From Synechococcus sp. CC9902 (GTDB taxonomy: Bacteria > Cyanobacteriota > Cyanobacteriia > PCC-6307 > Cyanobiaceae), in NCBI RefSeq assembly GCF_000012505.1, contig NC_007513.1, forward strand, positions 1,054,001 through 1,118,000: a stretch of 64,000 nt of DNA, read 5' to 3'. Positions within the stretch are counted from its first letter, which is position 1. Every line of letters starts with the position of its first letter. The position numbers and the translations under genes are program-made. The notes beneath the pieces were generated by a model, which was not told the DNA's origin, did not search any database, and was given only the letters and a program-made list of their open reading frames with translations. Shown here one piece after another: positions 55,226 to 62,760 of the stretch.

Positions 55226-56404
55226 ATGAAGCGAACAAAATACTCAAAATTGAGATGGATTGCCACAATCATTTCTAGTAGTTGTTTATTATCGTCCTGC
55301 GCTTCAAAGCCTGCATCTCAAAATCAGAATCAGTCTTCAACCCCATTTGTTTTCCGATCGTTAGATCTGAAACAACGCCGACCAGATGGTGTTCGAGACT
55401 GGGAGCTTACAAGTCCTGAGGCTCGTTACAACACAGCTGCACGAACAGTTAGGGCAAGGATTCCAAAGGGGATTCTTTATTTTGAAGATAAGCCTTCATT
55501 CATGATCAGTGCAGAGCATGCAACCGTGCTCAACGATGGCGAGCTTGTCGTTTTAGAAGGCACTGTCCGCTTGAAACGCTTAGGAGTCGAGCCACTTCTC
55601 ATACAGGGAGACCGATTGATATGGAGGCCAGCTCTTTCAACAATGGTGATCAACCAAAGGCCAGCAGCTCTAAACCGAAATTCAAGAATCATTTCTAATT
55701 CACTTATTTTTCAGCAAGAAAGTGGTCAACTTCTCTTTCGCGGTCAGACCAAACTTTCACGATGGGAGAAGAACTACAGTGCGACTCTCGACCCGCAAAC
55801 GGTAATCACAGCTGGGAATAGTCGTTGGAATTTGAATACTGGGATCATTGCTGCCGTTGGTCCCATTCTTGCTAACCAAGACAATGGTCGTGAGCTAACG
55901 GCTGCTTCGATTCAAGGTAATACAAAGAAAAATTTTCTTGATTTAAAAGCTCCAGTTCAATTCAAGCTTGAACAGGATGATGCCATTGTGAATGCAGGTG
56001 AAACTCGATGGAACTTTGAACGAGATCAACTTTCATCAAAAGCTCCGGTTTCAGCATCGCTACCCAAGGGAGATGTAAGTGGTATCGGATTTATTATCGA
56101 TATACAAAGCAACCTCTTAACCATTTCCAGTTCGTGTGAGGTTGCACAACCAGATAAAAATTTGCGTGCAAAAAGATGTACATGGGACTGGGGCAAGGAT
56201 CTTCTCACTGCTGCTGGCAATGTAAACCTCATAGAATCAAAAACAGGACAATTACGACGCGCAGAACAAATGGATGGCGCCCTTACTCAAGATGGTTCAA
56301 TACGATTTTCACCCGCAACAGATCGGGTAAAAACACAGATTAAATTAAATACAGGAAAAACCAATGGTTCTAATCAGGACGATTCTTCTCAAGTGACGTT
56401 TTAA
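55226..56404 (+). CDS. LptC-like lipoprotein
   Basis: A 392-residue exported protein. The N-terminal signal has a lipobox LSSC (WIATIISSSCLLSSCASKP), so it is a lipoprotein. The rest is beta-rich with repeated strand units (FVFRSLDLKQRRPDGVRDW, TVRARIPKGILYFEDKP, ...TRWNFERDQLSSKAPV), typical of LptC-like lipopolysaccharide export proteins. The real start is 55226 or 55211; both overlap or touch metG. In the family LptC bridges LptB2FG to LptA. Composition is AT-rich. The last 35 bp overlap the CCB-like gene. Confidence 0.82.
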   Translation: MKRTKYSKLRWIATIISSSCLLSSCASKPASQNQNQSSTPFVFRSLDLKQRRPDGVRDWELTSPEARYNTAARTVRARIPKGILYFEDKPSFMISAEHATVLNDGELVVLEGTVRLKRLGVEPLLIQGDRLIWRPALSTMVINQRPAALNRNSRIISNSLIFQQESGQLLFRGQTKLSRWEKNYSATLDPQTVITAGNSRWNLNTGIIAAVGPILANQDNGRELTAASIQGNTKKNFLDLKAPVQFKLEQDDAIVNAGETRWNFERDQLSSKAPVSASLPKGDVSGIGFIIDIQSNLLTISSSCEVAQPDKNLRAKRCTWDWGKDLLTAAGNVNLIESKTGQLRRAEQMDGALTQDGSIRFSPATDRVKTQIKLNTGKTNGSNQDDSSQVTF

Positions 56405-57029
56405 GTCTCTCGGTCCAGCCCTCTAACCAACGTTCATCGGATTGGCTGAAACAACGTTTCGACCAACCACCCACAACGACAACACCATTTTTTCCTAGGG
56501 GACAGATCACAACTGCTGGAAGATTTTGCAAAACCGAGTCGAATTCGCTTCGTCCTGGGAATAGCTCCGTGTTCACGAGCGAGATGGTTGTTTCCCGTTC
56601 CATGACTCGATTGCAAATGTCTGCTGGTTCAAATGCGGCAGCTCGAATCAAGCCGCGACGAAGGATGACGTGTCCTCTCCAGTACACCAGCACTGTTGCC
56701 GCTGGTGTAGCGGTCAGCAGCATGTGACTCCCCCACCCCAACTCCTCCCGAAGTTCAGATGAATTCTGTTCGTCCATGACGAGCCCCTGCTCCCCTTGGA
56801 GATCGACCTGGTCCGCTGATCGAGGATTGGCCCTCGTCCACAGCACAGCAACCAACATCAGCCCCACCGCCGCCAAACCGGCCAAAACCTCTGCCCGTTG
56901 AAGATCTGGTGTGATCTGATCAGCTGTGGATGCATTCGTCACTGCCAACACCAGGACGAGCAGCCCACTGAACAAAACAACCCGAGCCGGTGTTGGCATC
57001 GATGCGGACTGCTGCAGGAACGTGATCAT
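56370..57029 (-). CDS. CCB2/CCB4-like cytochrome b6f cofactor assembly protein
   Basis: A 219-residue membrane protein. Two N-terminal membrane segments (ARVVLFSGLLVLVLAVTNA and VLAGLAAVGLMLVAVLW) are followed by a soluble domain with GWGSHMLLTATPAATVLVYW and VVICPLGKNGVVVVGGWSKR. This pattern fits the CCB2/CCB4 family needed to attach haem c(i) to cytochrome b6. Start ATG 57029; the TTG 57038 in frame is possible. Divergent from the TerB-like gene with only 32 bp between the starts. Confidence 0.8.
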   Translation of the reverse strand: MITFLQQSASMPTPARVVLFSGLLVLVLAVTNASTADQITPDLQRAEVLAGLAAVGLMLVAVLWTRANPRSADQVDLQGEQGLVMDEQNSSELREELGWGSHMLLTATPAATVLVYWRGHVILRRGLIRAAAFEPADICNRVMERETTISLVNTELFPGRSEFDSVLQNLPAVVICPLGKNGVVVVGGWSKRCFSQSDERWLEGWTERLKTSLEKNRPD

Positions 57030-57061
57030 TTTGCTCAAATGTGGGCATTCGTGTTGAGCTC

Positions 57062-57469
57062 ATGAACGGTGCAGAGGCCTTTGCTGCGGTAGCCCTAGCG
57101 GCGGTGGCTTGTGATGGAGTGTTGGGCCGAGATGAAGCCCATGCTCTTCGCCTCCAGTTGGAGTACCGATCCCTGTACAGCAGCAGCAGCGAGGCGGCGA
57201 TGGGTGTGCTATTCGACCAGCTGTTAAAGGTGCTGAGAGAGCAAGGTGTCACGGGACTTGTCGACGAAGCGTTGCCCGTACTGAGTCGTCGTCAACAACA
57301 ATCCGCGCTGGCCCTCGCCGCACATCTTGTCCATGCCGATAAGAAGGTGACCAGCGAAGAGCAAGATTTTCTCAATCAACTGGTGTCCAAGGTGGACCTT
57401 CCAGAAAACGAAGCGAAAATGATTGTTGTGGCTATTGAGGCTTTAAATCGAGACATGCTCGACAGCTAG
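57062..57469 (+). CDS. TerB-like protein
   Basis: A 135-residue helical protein starting MNGAEAFAAVALAAVACDGVLGRDE, with a repeated pattern of the same kind later (ALALAAHLVHADKKVTSEEQ). That duplication of a D-G/K-V-x-x-x-E metal-binding-like helix pair is typical of TerB/DUF533 families. Role is unknown; TerB proteins are known from tellurite and stress operons. ATG 57062 preferred to 57041. The Psb32-like gene follows 31 bp later. Confidence 0.75.
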   Translation: MNGAEAFAAVALAAVACDGVLGRDEAHALRLQLEYRSLYSSSSEAAMGVLFDQLLKVLREQGVTGLVDEALPVLSRRQQQSALALAAHLVHADKKVTSEEQDFLNQLVSKVDLPENEAKMIVVAIEALNRDMLDS

Positions 57470-57500
57470 GGGCAGACTGCAGGGAGTTCCGCTTGAGGTG

Positions 57501-58172
57501 ATGCCGCTGTTCCCCCGCCGTTTTGTTGCCGCGCTTCTGGCAATCAGCCTCTGCTTGTTCGTCTGCGTACCCGCAGGGCTAGCAATTTCGCCTTCCGAGC
57601 TGGGTGCGTCTCCTCCAGAGGAGCTCATTCTCGACGACGCTGATGTTTTTAGTCGCGCCAGTCGGAATGAGTTGGATTCGAAGCTGAAGGGCTTGGAAGA
57701 TCAACGCGTCAATGCACGTTTAATTACTTTGCGGCGCCTTGATTACGGTTACAGCTTGAAGAGCTTCGGTGAAGAACTGATGGCATCTTGGTCTGGGAAG
57801 AGCGAGATCCCCCTACTCCTGATCCTGATCGAAACACAAAACAAGCGCGCTGCACTTCTCGCCGACTCAGCTTTGCAAAGTCAATTGCCCGAGTCGTTAC
57901 TCACGAGTACGGCGCGAACAACGATGACTCTTCCCCTTCGTGACGGTGATCGCTACCGACAGTCATCGATCGACGGTATTTCCCGTTTGTCAACTGTTCT
58001 TGCCGGTGGAGAAGACCCAGGTCCTCCTGAGGTGGTTGAGCGGGTGGCGCTTCCTACCAACATTCCAACGAAGGCGGAAACCGAAGAAAGTGATGCAACT
58101 ACTTGGATCATTGTTTTACTTGTGTTGGGCACGATTATTCCGATGGCCACCTGGTGGGTCTTTTCCCGCTAA
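57501..58172 (+). CDS. TPM-domain protein, Psb32-like
   Basis: A 223-residue protein with a signal peptide (AALLAISLCLFVCVPAGLA), a TPM domain at about 40-170 (LDDADVFSRASRNELDSKL, VNARLITLRRLDYGY, PLLLILIETQNKRAAL) and a C-terminal membrane segment (WIIVLLVLGTIIPMATWW). This matches the thylakoid lumen TPM proteins, Psb32 and TLP18.3, which help photosystem II repair. Start ATG 57501. The PxcA-like gene begins 12 bp after the stop. Confidence 0.8.
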   Translation: MPLFPRRFVAALLAISLCLFVCVPAGLAISPSELGASPPEELILDDADVFSRASRNELDSKLKGLEDQRVNARLITLRRLDYGYSLKSFGEELMASWSGKSEIPLLLILIETQNKRAALLADSALQSQLPESLLTSTARTTMTLPLRDGDRYRQSSIDGISRLSTVLAGGEDPGPPEVVERVALPTNIPTKAETEESDATTWIIVLLVLGTIIPMATWWVFSR

Positions 58173-58184
58173 GTCAGCGCTGTC

Positions 58185-59336
58185 ATGAGTCGCCGAAACT
58201 GGGTCAACTTTTTTTCGCGTGGGCAGGGATTCGATCTCACCAACGACCTTGAGCGTGGTTACGAATCTGCGCTGTTGATCCAGAATTTGGAACTCGAGTT
58301 CTATGGCGATCGACTGGTCAGATCCGACGTTGAGCTAGGCGTACCAAAGTCGGTTCAGGCCAGCATCCTGAGGCGGTTTCGGGCCGCCTTGTTGATCTGC
58401 CGAACCACCCTGGAGTCGGTCGAGCGCAATCGAGGGCAATTTGATCTTCAAGAACTGAGGCAGCTACAGCTGATTGAGGCTGTGGTGAGTCGTTATGGAT
58501 ATCAACTGCCAAGTGGAGGATCTCCTGCAATCAGTCGTGCTCCAGAGGCTTTGCCGAGATCATTGCTCGGATTTTTCGATACTGTTCGCCGTCAACTTGA
58601 TCCTGCGTCTGAGGAAACAGTCGTTGCAGGTTTTCGCCGACGTCGCAACAGCACTCTGATCTCGTTGCGCATTCTGTTGCTTTTAATTTTGGTGCCGTTG
58701 TTGATTCAACAGGTTGCCGGTGCATACATTATTTCCCCTGCTGTTGATCGATTATCTCCAGAGTTGCCATTTTTAAGTTATCCAAAACCAAAGCTTGAAG
58801 AACAGGCTGTTGAGAAATTGCGCGTCTATAAGCAAGAACTTGAATTTGACGCTTTACTCAATTCAGATCAACCACTGGAGGCAGATCAGCTGCGTCAAAA
58901 ACTAGCCGAAAAGGCTATTGAACTCAAGGATGAGGCTGATGGTCTAAGTGTTCAAGCAGTTAAAAATGTTTTTTCTGATTTAAGTGCTCTTATAGCATTC
59001 ACGGTTGTTTGTTTTGCTAGTCGAGATGATTTACGCGTGATGCGTGGTTTCTTTGATGAGGCTGTGTATGGGTTAAGTGATTCTGCTAAGGCATTTGCAA
59101 TTATTTTATTCACCGATATATTCGTCGGCTTTCATAGTCCTGAGGGATGGACTGTTCTGCTTAATGGGATCGCAAAACATTTGGGTTTACCCTCTCAAGA
59201 AAACTTTGTGATGTTATTTATCGCCACTTTCCCAGTTATATTGGCAACAATATTTAAGTATTGGATTTTCCGTTATCTCAACCGAGTTTCGCCATCCTCT
59301 GTGGCCACACTCAAAGGAATGAATGGTTCTGGTTGA
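58185..59336 (+). CDS. pxcA: PxcA/CemA-like proton extrusion protein
   Basis: A 383-residue membrane protein. The N-terminal 170 residues are soluble and cyanobacteria-specific; the membrane part includes LRILLLLILVPLLIQQVAG, LSALIAFTVVCFASRDDLRVM and FVMLFIATFPVILATIFKYWIF, ending IFRYLNRVSPSSVATL as in CemA/PxcA. PxcA is linked to light-induced proton efflux and inorganic carbon uptake. A PxcL-type paralogue is the alternative. Its last 14 bp overlap cobU. Confidence 0.85.
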   Translation: MSRRNWVNFFSRGQGFDLTNDLERGYESALLIQNLELEFYGDRLVRSDVELGVPKSVQASILRRFRAALLICRTTLESVERNRGQFDLQELRQLQLIEAVVSRYGYQLPSGGSPAISRAPEALPRSLLGFFDTVRRQLDPASEETVVAGFRRRRNSTLISLRILLLLILVPLLIQQVAGAYIISPAVDRLSPELPFLSYPKPKLEEQAVEKLRVYKQELEFDALLNSDQPLEADQLRQKLAEKAIELKDEADGLSVQAVKNVFSDLSALIAFTVVCFASRDDLRVMRGFFDEAVYGLSDSAKAFAIILFTDIFVGFHSPEGWTVLLNGIAKHLGLPSQENFVMLFIATFPVILATIFKYWIFRYLNRVSPSSVATLKGMNGSG

Positions 59337-59883
59337 TACCCAAGTGCACAAATCGGAGTTAATCCTTGTCAGTGGTCCATCCCGTGGCGGCAAAAGTCGA
59401 TGGGCTGAATCTCTTCTGGCAGAAGATCCTTGTGTGATCTACATCGCAACGGGTACGAAACGCGATGATGATCCAGCTTGGGTGGAACGGTTGCGCATTC
59501 ACCGAGAACGGCGGCCGTCGCACTGGCGTTTGCTCGAACCTGGCCCAGATCTGACTCAGTCGCTCAAAAGCATTGATGCAACGCAATCTGTCTTGGTCGA
59601 CTCATTGGGTGGATTCGTTGCCGCACGCCTGGATTTGGACAGTGCGGCTTGGACCGAATATTGCGAAGATCTGATCGTCACCCTGCGTCATCTCACCTTT
59701 AAGTGCGTTTTGGTGATCGAAGAAACTGGATGGGGTGTCGTTCCTTCGACCCAAATTGGCGGCTTGTTCCGAGATCGACTGGGTCAATTGGCACAACAGT
59801 TGGATCAAATAGCGGATGTGAGTTGGCTTGTCTTGCAGGGGCGAGCTGTTGATCTTCGCTCCATCAGTCACCCCGTTCCATGA
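59323..59883 (+). CDS. cobU: Adenosylcobinamide kinase/guanylyltransferase CobU
   Basis: A 186-residue P-loop enzyme phosphorylating and guanylylating adenosylcobinamide in the cobalamin lower-ligand assembly. Walker A is SGPSRGGKSRWAESLL; VIYIATGTKRDDDPAWVERL-like and HRERRPSHWRLLEP follow, with the Walker B-like VLVDSLGGFVA and VIEETGWGVVP. Start ATG 59323 preceded by AAAGGA. Its stop overlaps trmL (ATGA). Confidence 0.93.
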   Translation: MVLVDTQVHKSELILVSGPSRGGKSRWAESLLAEDPCVIYIATGTKRDDDPAWVERLRIHRERRPSHWRLLEPGPDLTQSLKSIDATQSVLVDSLGGFVAARLDLDSAAWTEYCEDLIVTLRHLTFKCVLVIEETGWGVVPSTQIGGLFRDRLGQLAQQLDQIADVSWLVLQGRAVDLRSISHPVP

Positions 59884-60380
59884 GCATCGTGAACCCTGAA
59901 GCCCCATTGCGGGTTGCCTTATTTGAACCTCGAATCCCTCCCAATACAGGGAACATCGCGCGAACTTGTGCGGCATTTCAGCTACCCCTATCGCTGATCG
60001 AACCACTGGGGTTTCAAATTGACGACCGCAGCGTCCGTCGAGCTGGTCTCGATTATTGGCCCCATGTGCAGTTGTCGACGCATGGCAGCTTCGAGGCCAT
60101 GAAACAGGTTTTACTCCCGCAAAGCCGGATTATTGGTTGCAGCCGTCGTGGAGGCAGTTGCCTGAGCGACTTCGAATTTCAACACGGAGATGTGTTGCTA
60201 TTTGGTCGTGAAGACACTGGCCTTCCTGATGATGTGCGCGATCAGTGCCACACCATTGTCACGATTCCAATGCCAGGGGCAGCGGATTCCAGCGGTCAAG
60301 GGGGCGTAAGAAGCCTCAATTTGTCGGTTGCCTGTGCCCTTGTGACCTATGTGGCAGGCCATCAGTTGCAATTGTGGTGA
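59880..60380 (+). CDS. trmL: tRNA (cytidine/uridine-34) 2'-O-methyltransferase TrmL
   Basis: A 166-residue SPOUT methyltransferase. VALFEPRIPPNTGNIARTCA, LLFGREDTGLPDDV and IPMPGAADSSGQGGVRSLNL are the three knot motifs. It methylates the wobble base of tRNA-Leu. The GADSSGQGG loop is slightly expanded compared with E. coli TrmL. ATG 59880 overlaps cobU stop. Confidence 0.94.
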   Translation: MSIVNPEAPLRVALFEPRIPPNTGNIARTCAAFQLPLSLIEPLGFQIDDRSVRRAGLDYWPHVQLSTHGSFEAMKQVLLPQSRIIGCSRRGGSCLSDFEFQHGDVLLFGREDTGLPDDVRDQCHTIVTIPMPGAADSSGQGGVRSLNLSVACALVTYVAGHQLQLW

Positions 60381-60453
60381 TCAGAGGACTGCGCTAACCC
60401 CCCTTGCACCGACTGCATCGGCTCGTTAAGTTCAGCCGATCTTCTTAGGTTGT

Positions 60454-61530
60454 ATGCGGGCACTGCTCCTATTGGCAAGTGCAACTACTCCTTTCTTGGC
60501 CCTCTCGGTTTGGAGTGGCTTACCTGGGCATGCAGATAACAATGTTTTCAACTTGGCGGAGCTCCCTCCCCTCCCTGTAGAAGTTTCACAACGTCAGACA
60601 CCTCTATCTGCAACGGAGTTTTCTTCGTCTTCAGACGAGTCAGCATCATCAGCCCCCTCCCTCTGGTTCCAGCTCACCCGATCGATTTCGCTCACTCAGC
60701 TTGCAAAGGCTCTTGATCTACCCCCAGATCAACTAGCTGAGCTGAATGGTCGCTCTACCACCCATCGTTTTTCAACTAAAAGTTGGGCTGTCGTTCCTGC
60801 GTCTCTAGGTGATCGAGCTGAATTGATCATTGGTCTTGATAAGAGGTCGCGTCGCGATTCGGCTCCACTTTCATCTCCCCCGCCCGTATCTGAAGTTGCT
60901 GCTGTTCAAAAAGGAGATTCCCTGGCTTCGTTTTTGGCCCGCAATGGCGTTTCTCGCGCTGAACTAAAAACCTTTAACCCCGGTTTACAGCTCAACGAAT
61001 TAACAGTTGGCCGCGAATTGCGAGTAGCCCAAGCTTCACCGGGTCAATCGATGCTTGCTATTCGTCCAACATTGAGTGGTGGTGCTGCTTGGCCCATGCG
61101 ACCTTCCTTCAACCCTGGACGCACCCCAGCAGAACGCCTGAAATTTGGTCGAGATTATCTATGGCCAACAAAGGGGGTTTTCACCTCCGGCTTTGGCTGG
61201 CGTTGGGGGCGCATGCACAAGGGTATTGATATTGCCAACAACACTGGAACGCCGATTTTCGCTTCCCGTGATGGCGTAGTGGCTTTTGCAGGGTGGAGTG
61301 GTGCCTATGGCTATTTGGTTGAGATTGCCCATGCGGATGGTGACTCAACCCGCTATGCCCACAACAGCCGCATCTTGGTCAGAAAAGGTCAGATCATTCC
61401 CCAGGGTTCCCGGATATCTTTGATGGGGAGTACAGGACGAAGTACAGGTCCCCATCTCCACTTCGAAATACGCCGCGCAGGTGGTGCAGCACTCAATCCT
61501 TTGAGCAAACTTCCCGCACGTAAGGCATGA
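60454..61530 (+). CDS. LysM and M23 peptidase protein
   Basis: A 358-residue exported wall protein. N-terminal signal (ALLLLASATTPFLALSVW), two LysM-like segments (about 70-110 and 155-195: VQKGDSLASFLARNGVSRAE and NPGLQLNELTVGRELRV), and an M23 (LytM) domain: FTSGFGWRWGRMHKGIDIAN with the HxxxD zinc site, and GPHLHFEIRRAG (HLH). An active zinc endopeptidase is likely. ATG 60454; the upstream 73-bp gap holds its promoter. Confidence 0.92.
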   Translation: MRALLLLASATTPFLALSVWSGLPGHADNNVFNLAELPPLPVEVSQRQTPLSATEFSSSSDESASSAPSLWFQLTRSISLTQLAKALDLPPDQLAELNGRSTTHRFSTKSWAVVPASLGDRAELIIGLDKRSRRDSAPLSSPPPVSEVAAVQKGDSLASFLARNGVSRAELKTFNPGLQLNELTVGRELRVAQASPGQSMLAIRPTLSGGAAWPMRPSFNPGRTPAERLKFGRDYLWPTKGVFTSGFGWRWGRMHKGIDIANNTGTPIFASRDGVVAFAGWSGAYGYLVEIAHADGDSTRYAHNSRILVRKGQIIPQGSRISLMGSTGRSTGPHLHFEIRRAGGAALNPLSKLPARKA

Positions 61531-61571
61531 AACGGCGGTAACCGATCGTTCTTGTCGTTAACTAATCACTA

Positions 61572-61613
61572 AAAAGCAAAATCGATCATTAAAGATCAAG
61601 CGATTTTGCTTTT
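61572..61613. terminator. Bidirectional Rho-independent terminator
   Basis: AAAAGCAAAATCG (61572-61584) pairs perfectly with CGATTTTGCTTTT (61601-61613) around a 16-nt loop. T-rich ends on both strands make it suited to stop the M23 gene on + and the tRNA-Met transcript on -. It lies between them. Confidence 0.8.
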
Positions 61614-61621
61614 CGTTTAAA

Positions 61622-61695
61622 TGTCAGAGGGGAGACTTGAACTCCCGACCTCAGGGTTATGAATCCTGTGCTCTAACCAGCTGAGCTACTCTGAC
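61622..61695 (-). tRNA. tRNA-Met (CAT anticodon)
   Basis: On the minus strand, GTCAGAG and CTCTGAC form the 7-bp acceptor stem, GCTCAGCTGG is the D arm, TTCATAA the anticodon loop with CAT, and GGGAGTTCAAGTCTCCC the T arm. Discriminator base is A; CCA is not encoded. The anticodon stem has one A-C mismatch beside the loop. This has the form of elongator Met; a tRNA-Ile with modified CAT cannot be excluded. Confidence 0.93.
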
Positions 61696-61742
61696 AAATG
61701 GCCTTTAGGCCAGTGTGCATCATACATCTCAGGGTTCAACAA

Positions 61743-62036
61743 TCAGCGCATTTGTATCGCATTCAGCCGGTCTCGGAATGATTGAGGACTTTCGGATTGG
61801 ACCACATCCACCGTTTCACTCACGATTTGGGTTGATATCTTGCGTTGCACTGCACCACGTCGAGTTGTGTTGCTTCTTGAACCAGTACCAGGACGACGTA
61901 GGCCTCCTGTTCGCTGGTCTCGCTCGAGGGGCTTTTTCTTCAAATCTCCCCTCAACTGATTGAGAAGCCTGAAATGCCCCGTTGCACTGAATTTGCGGAG
62001 AAGGGAGGGGTCCCAACGGGATGTCTGTTCAGTCAT
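61743..62036 (-). CDS. Basic hypothetical protein
   Basis: A 97-residue Arg/Lys-rich protein starting MTEQTSRWDPSLLRKFSATG. It has an N-terminal helix (HFRLLNQLRGDLKKKPL), a disordered basic centre (RRPGTGSRSNTTRRGA) and the end RDRLNAIQMR. No family is recognised. It is divergent from the peroxiredoxin gene across 112 bp. Confidence 0.6.
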   Translation of the reverse strand: MTEQTSRWDPSLLRKFSATGHFRLLNQLRGDLKKKPLERDQRTGGLRRPGTGSRSNTTRRGAVQRKISTQIVSETVDVVQSESPQSFRDRLNAIQMR

Positions 62037-62148
62037 TGGCTGAGTGGTGGGCGTGACAAGTACGAAGACGTGATAATTTGATACGTAAGACTGGAAGTCG
62101 TTTCGACTACGGGTTAGTCCCTCTCGGCTTCCGGTTAATCCTCACTGT

Positions 62149-62760
62149 ATGACGATCATGACCGATAACGGTTGCCTGCGCGTGGGCCAAAAGGCCCCTG
62201 ATTTCACTGCTACTGCTGTGGTGGATCAGGAATTCAAGGAGATTTCCTTATCTCAGTACAAAGGGAAGTACGTGGTGTTGTTCTTCTATCCGTTGGACTT
62301 CACTTTTGTTTGCCCTACGGAGATCACCGCGTTTAGCGATCGCTATTCAGATTTCTCCAGCAAGAACACTGAAGTTCTTGGCGTCTCCGTAGACAGCCAA
62401 TTCAGTCATCTGTCGTGGATTCAAACAGCTCGCAACCAGGGCGGCCTTGGCGACATCAACTATCCCTTGGTGTCTGACCTGAAGAAAGAAATTGCGACCG
62501 CTTACAACGTTCTTGATGACGCAGAGGGTGTTGCCTTGCGTGGCTTGTTCATCATCGATCCTGATGGTGTAATCATGCATTCCACGATCAACAACCTGCC
62601 CGTTGGTCGCAATGTTGATGAGACCCTTCGTGTGTTGCAGGCCTTCCAGTACGTCCAGGCTAATCCTGACGAAGTGTGCCCCGCAAACTGGACTCCTGGT
62701 GAAAAAACAATGAAGCCAGACCCAGAAGGTAGCAAAGAATATTTTTCCGCAATTAGCTAA
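62149..62760 (+). CDS. 2-Cys peroxiredoxin
   Basis: A 203-residue typical 2-Cys Prx. [20 protein letters not shown] holds the peroxidatic Cys (near residue 56) and the C-terminal [15 protein letters not shown] holds the resolving Cys; [13 protein letters not shown] and the YF motif near the end (KEYFSAI) suggest an overoxidation-sensitive type. Start ATG 62149 or 62158. Its transcript would end at the terminator lying inside the converging UPF0182 gene. Confidence 0.95.
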   Translation: MTIMTDNGCLRVGQKAPDFTATAVVDQEFKEISLSQYKGKYVVLFFYPLDFTFVCPTEITAFSDRYSDFSSKNTEVLGVSVDSQFSHLSWIQTARNQGGLGDINYPLVSDLKKEIATAYNVLDDAEGVALRGLFIIDPDGVIMHSTINNLPVGRNVDETLRVLQAFQYVQANPDEVCPANWTPGEKTMKPDPEGSKEYFSAIS

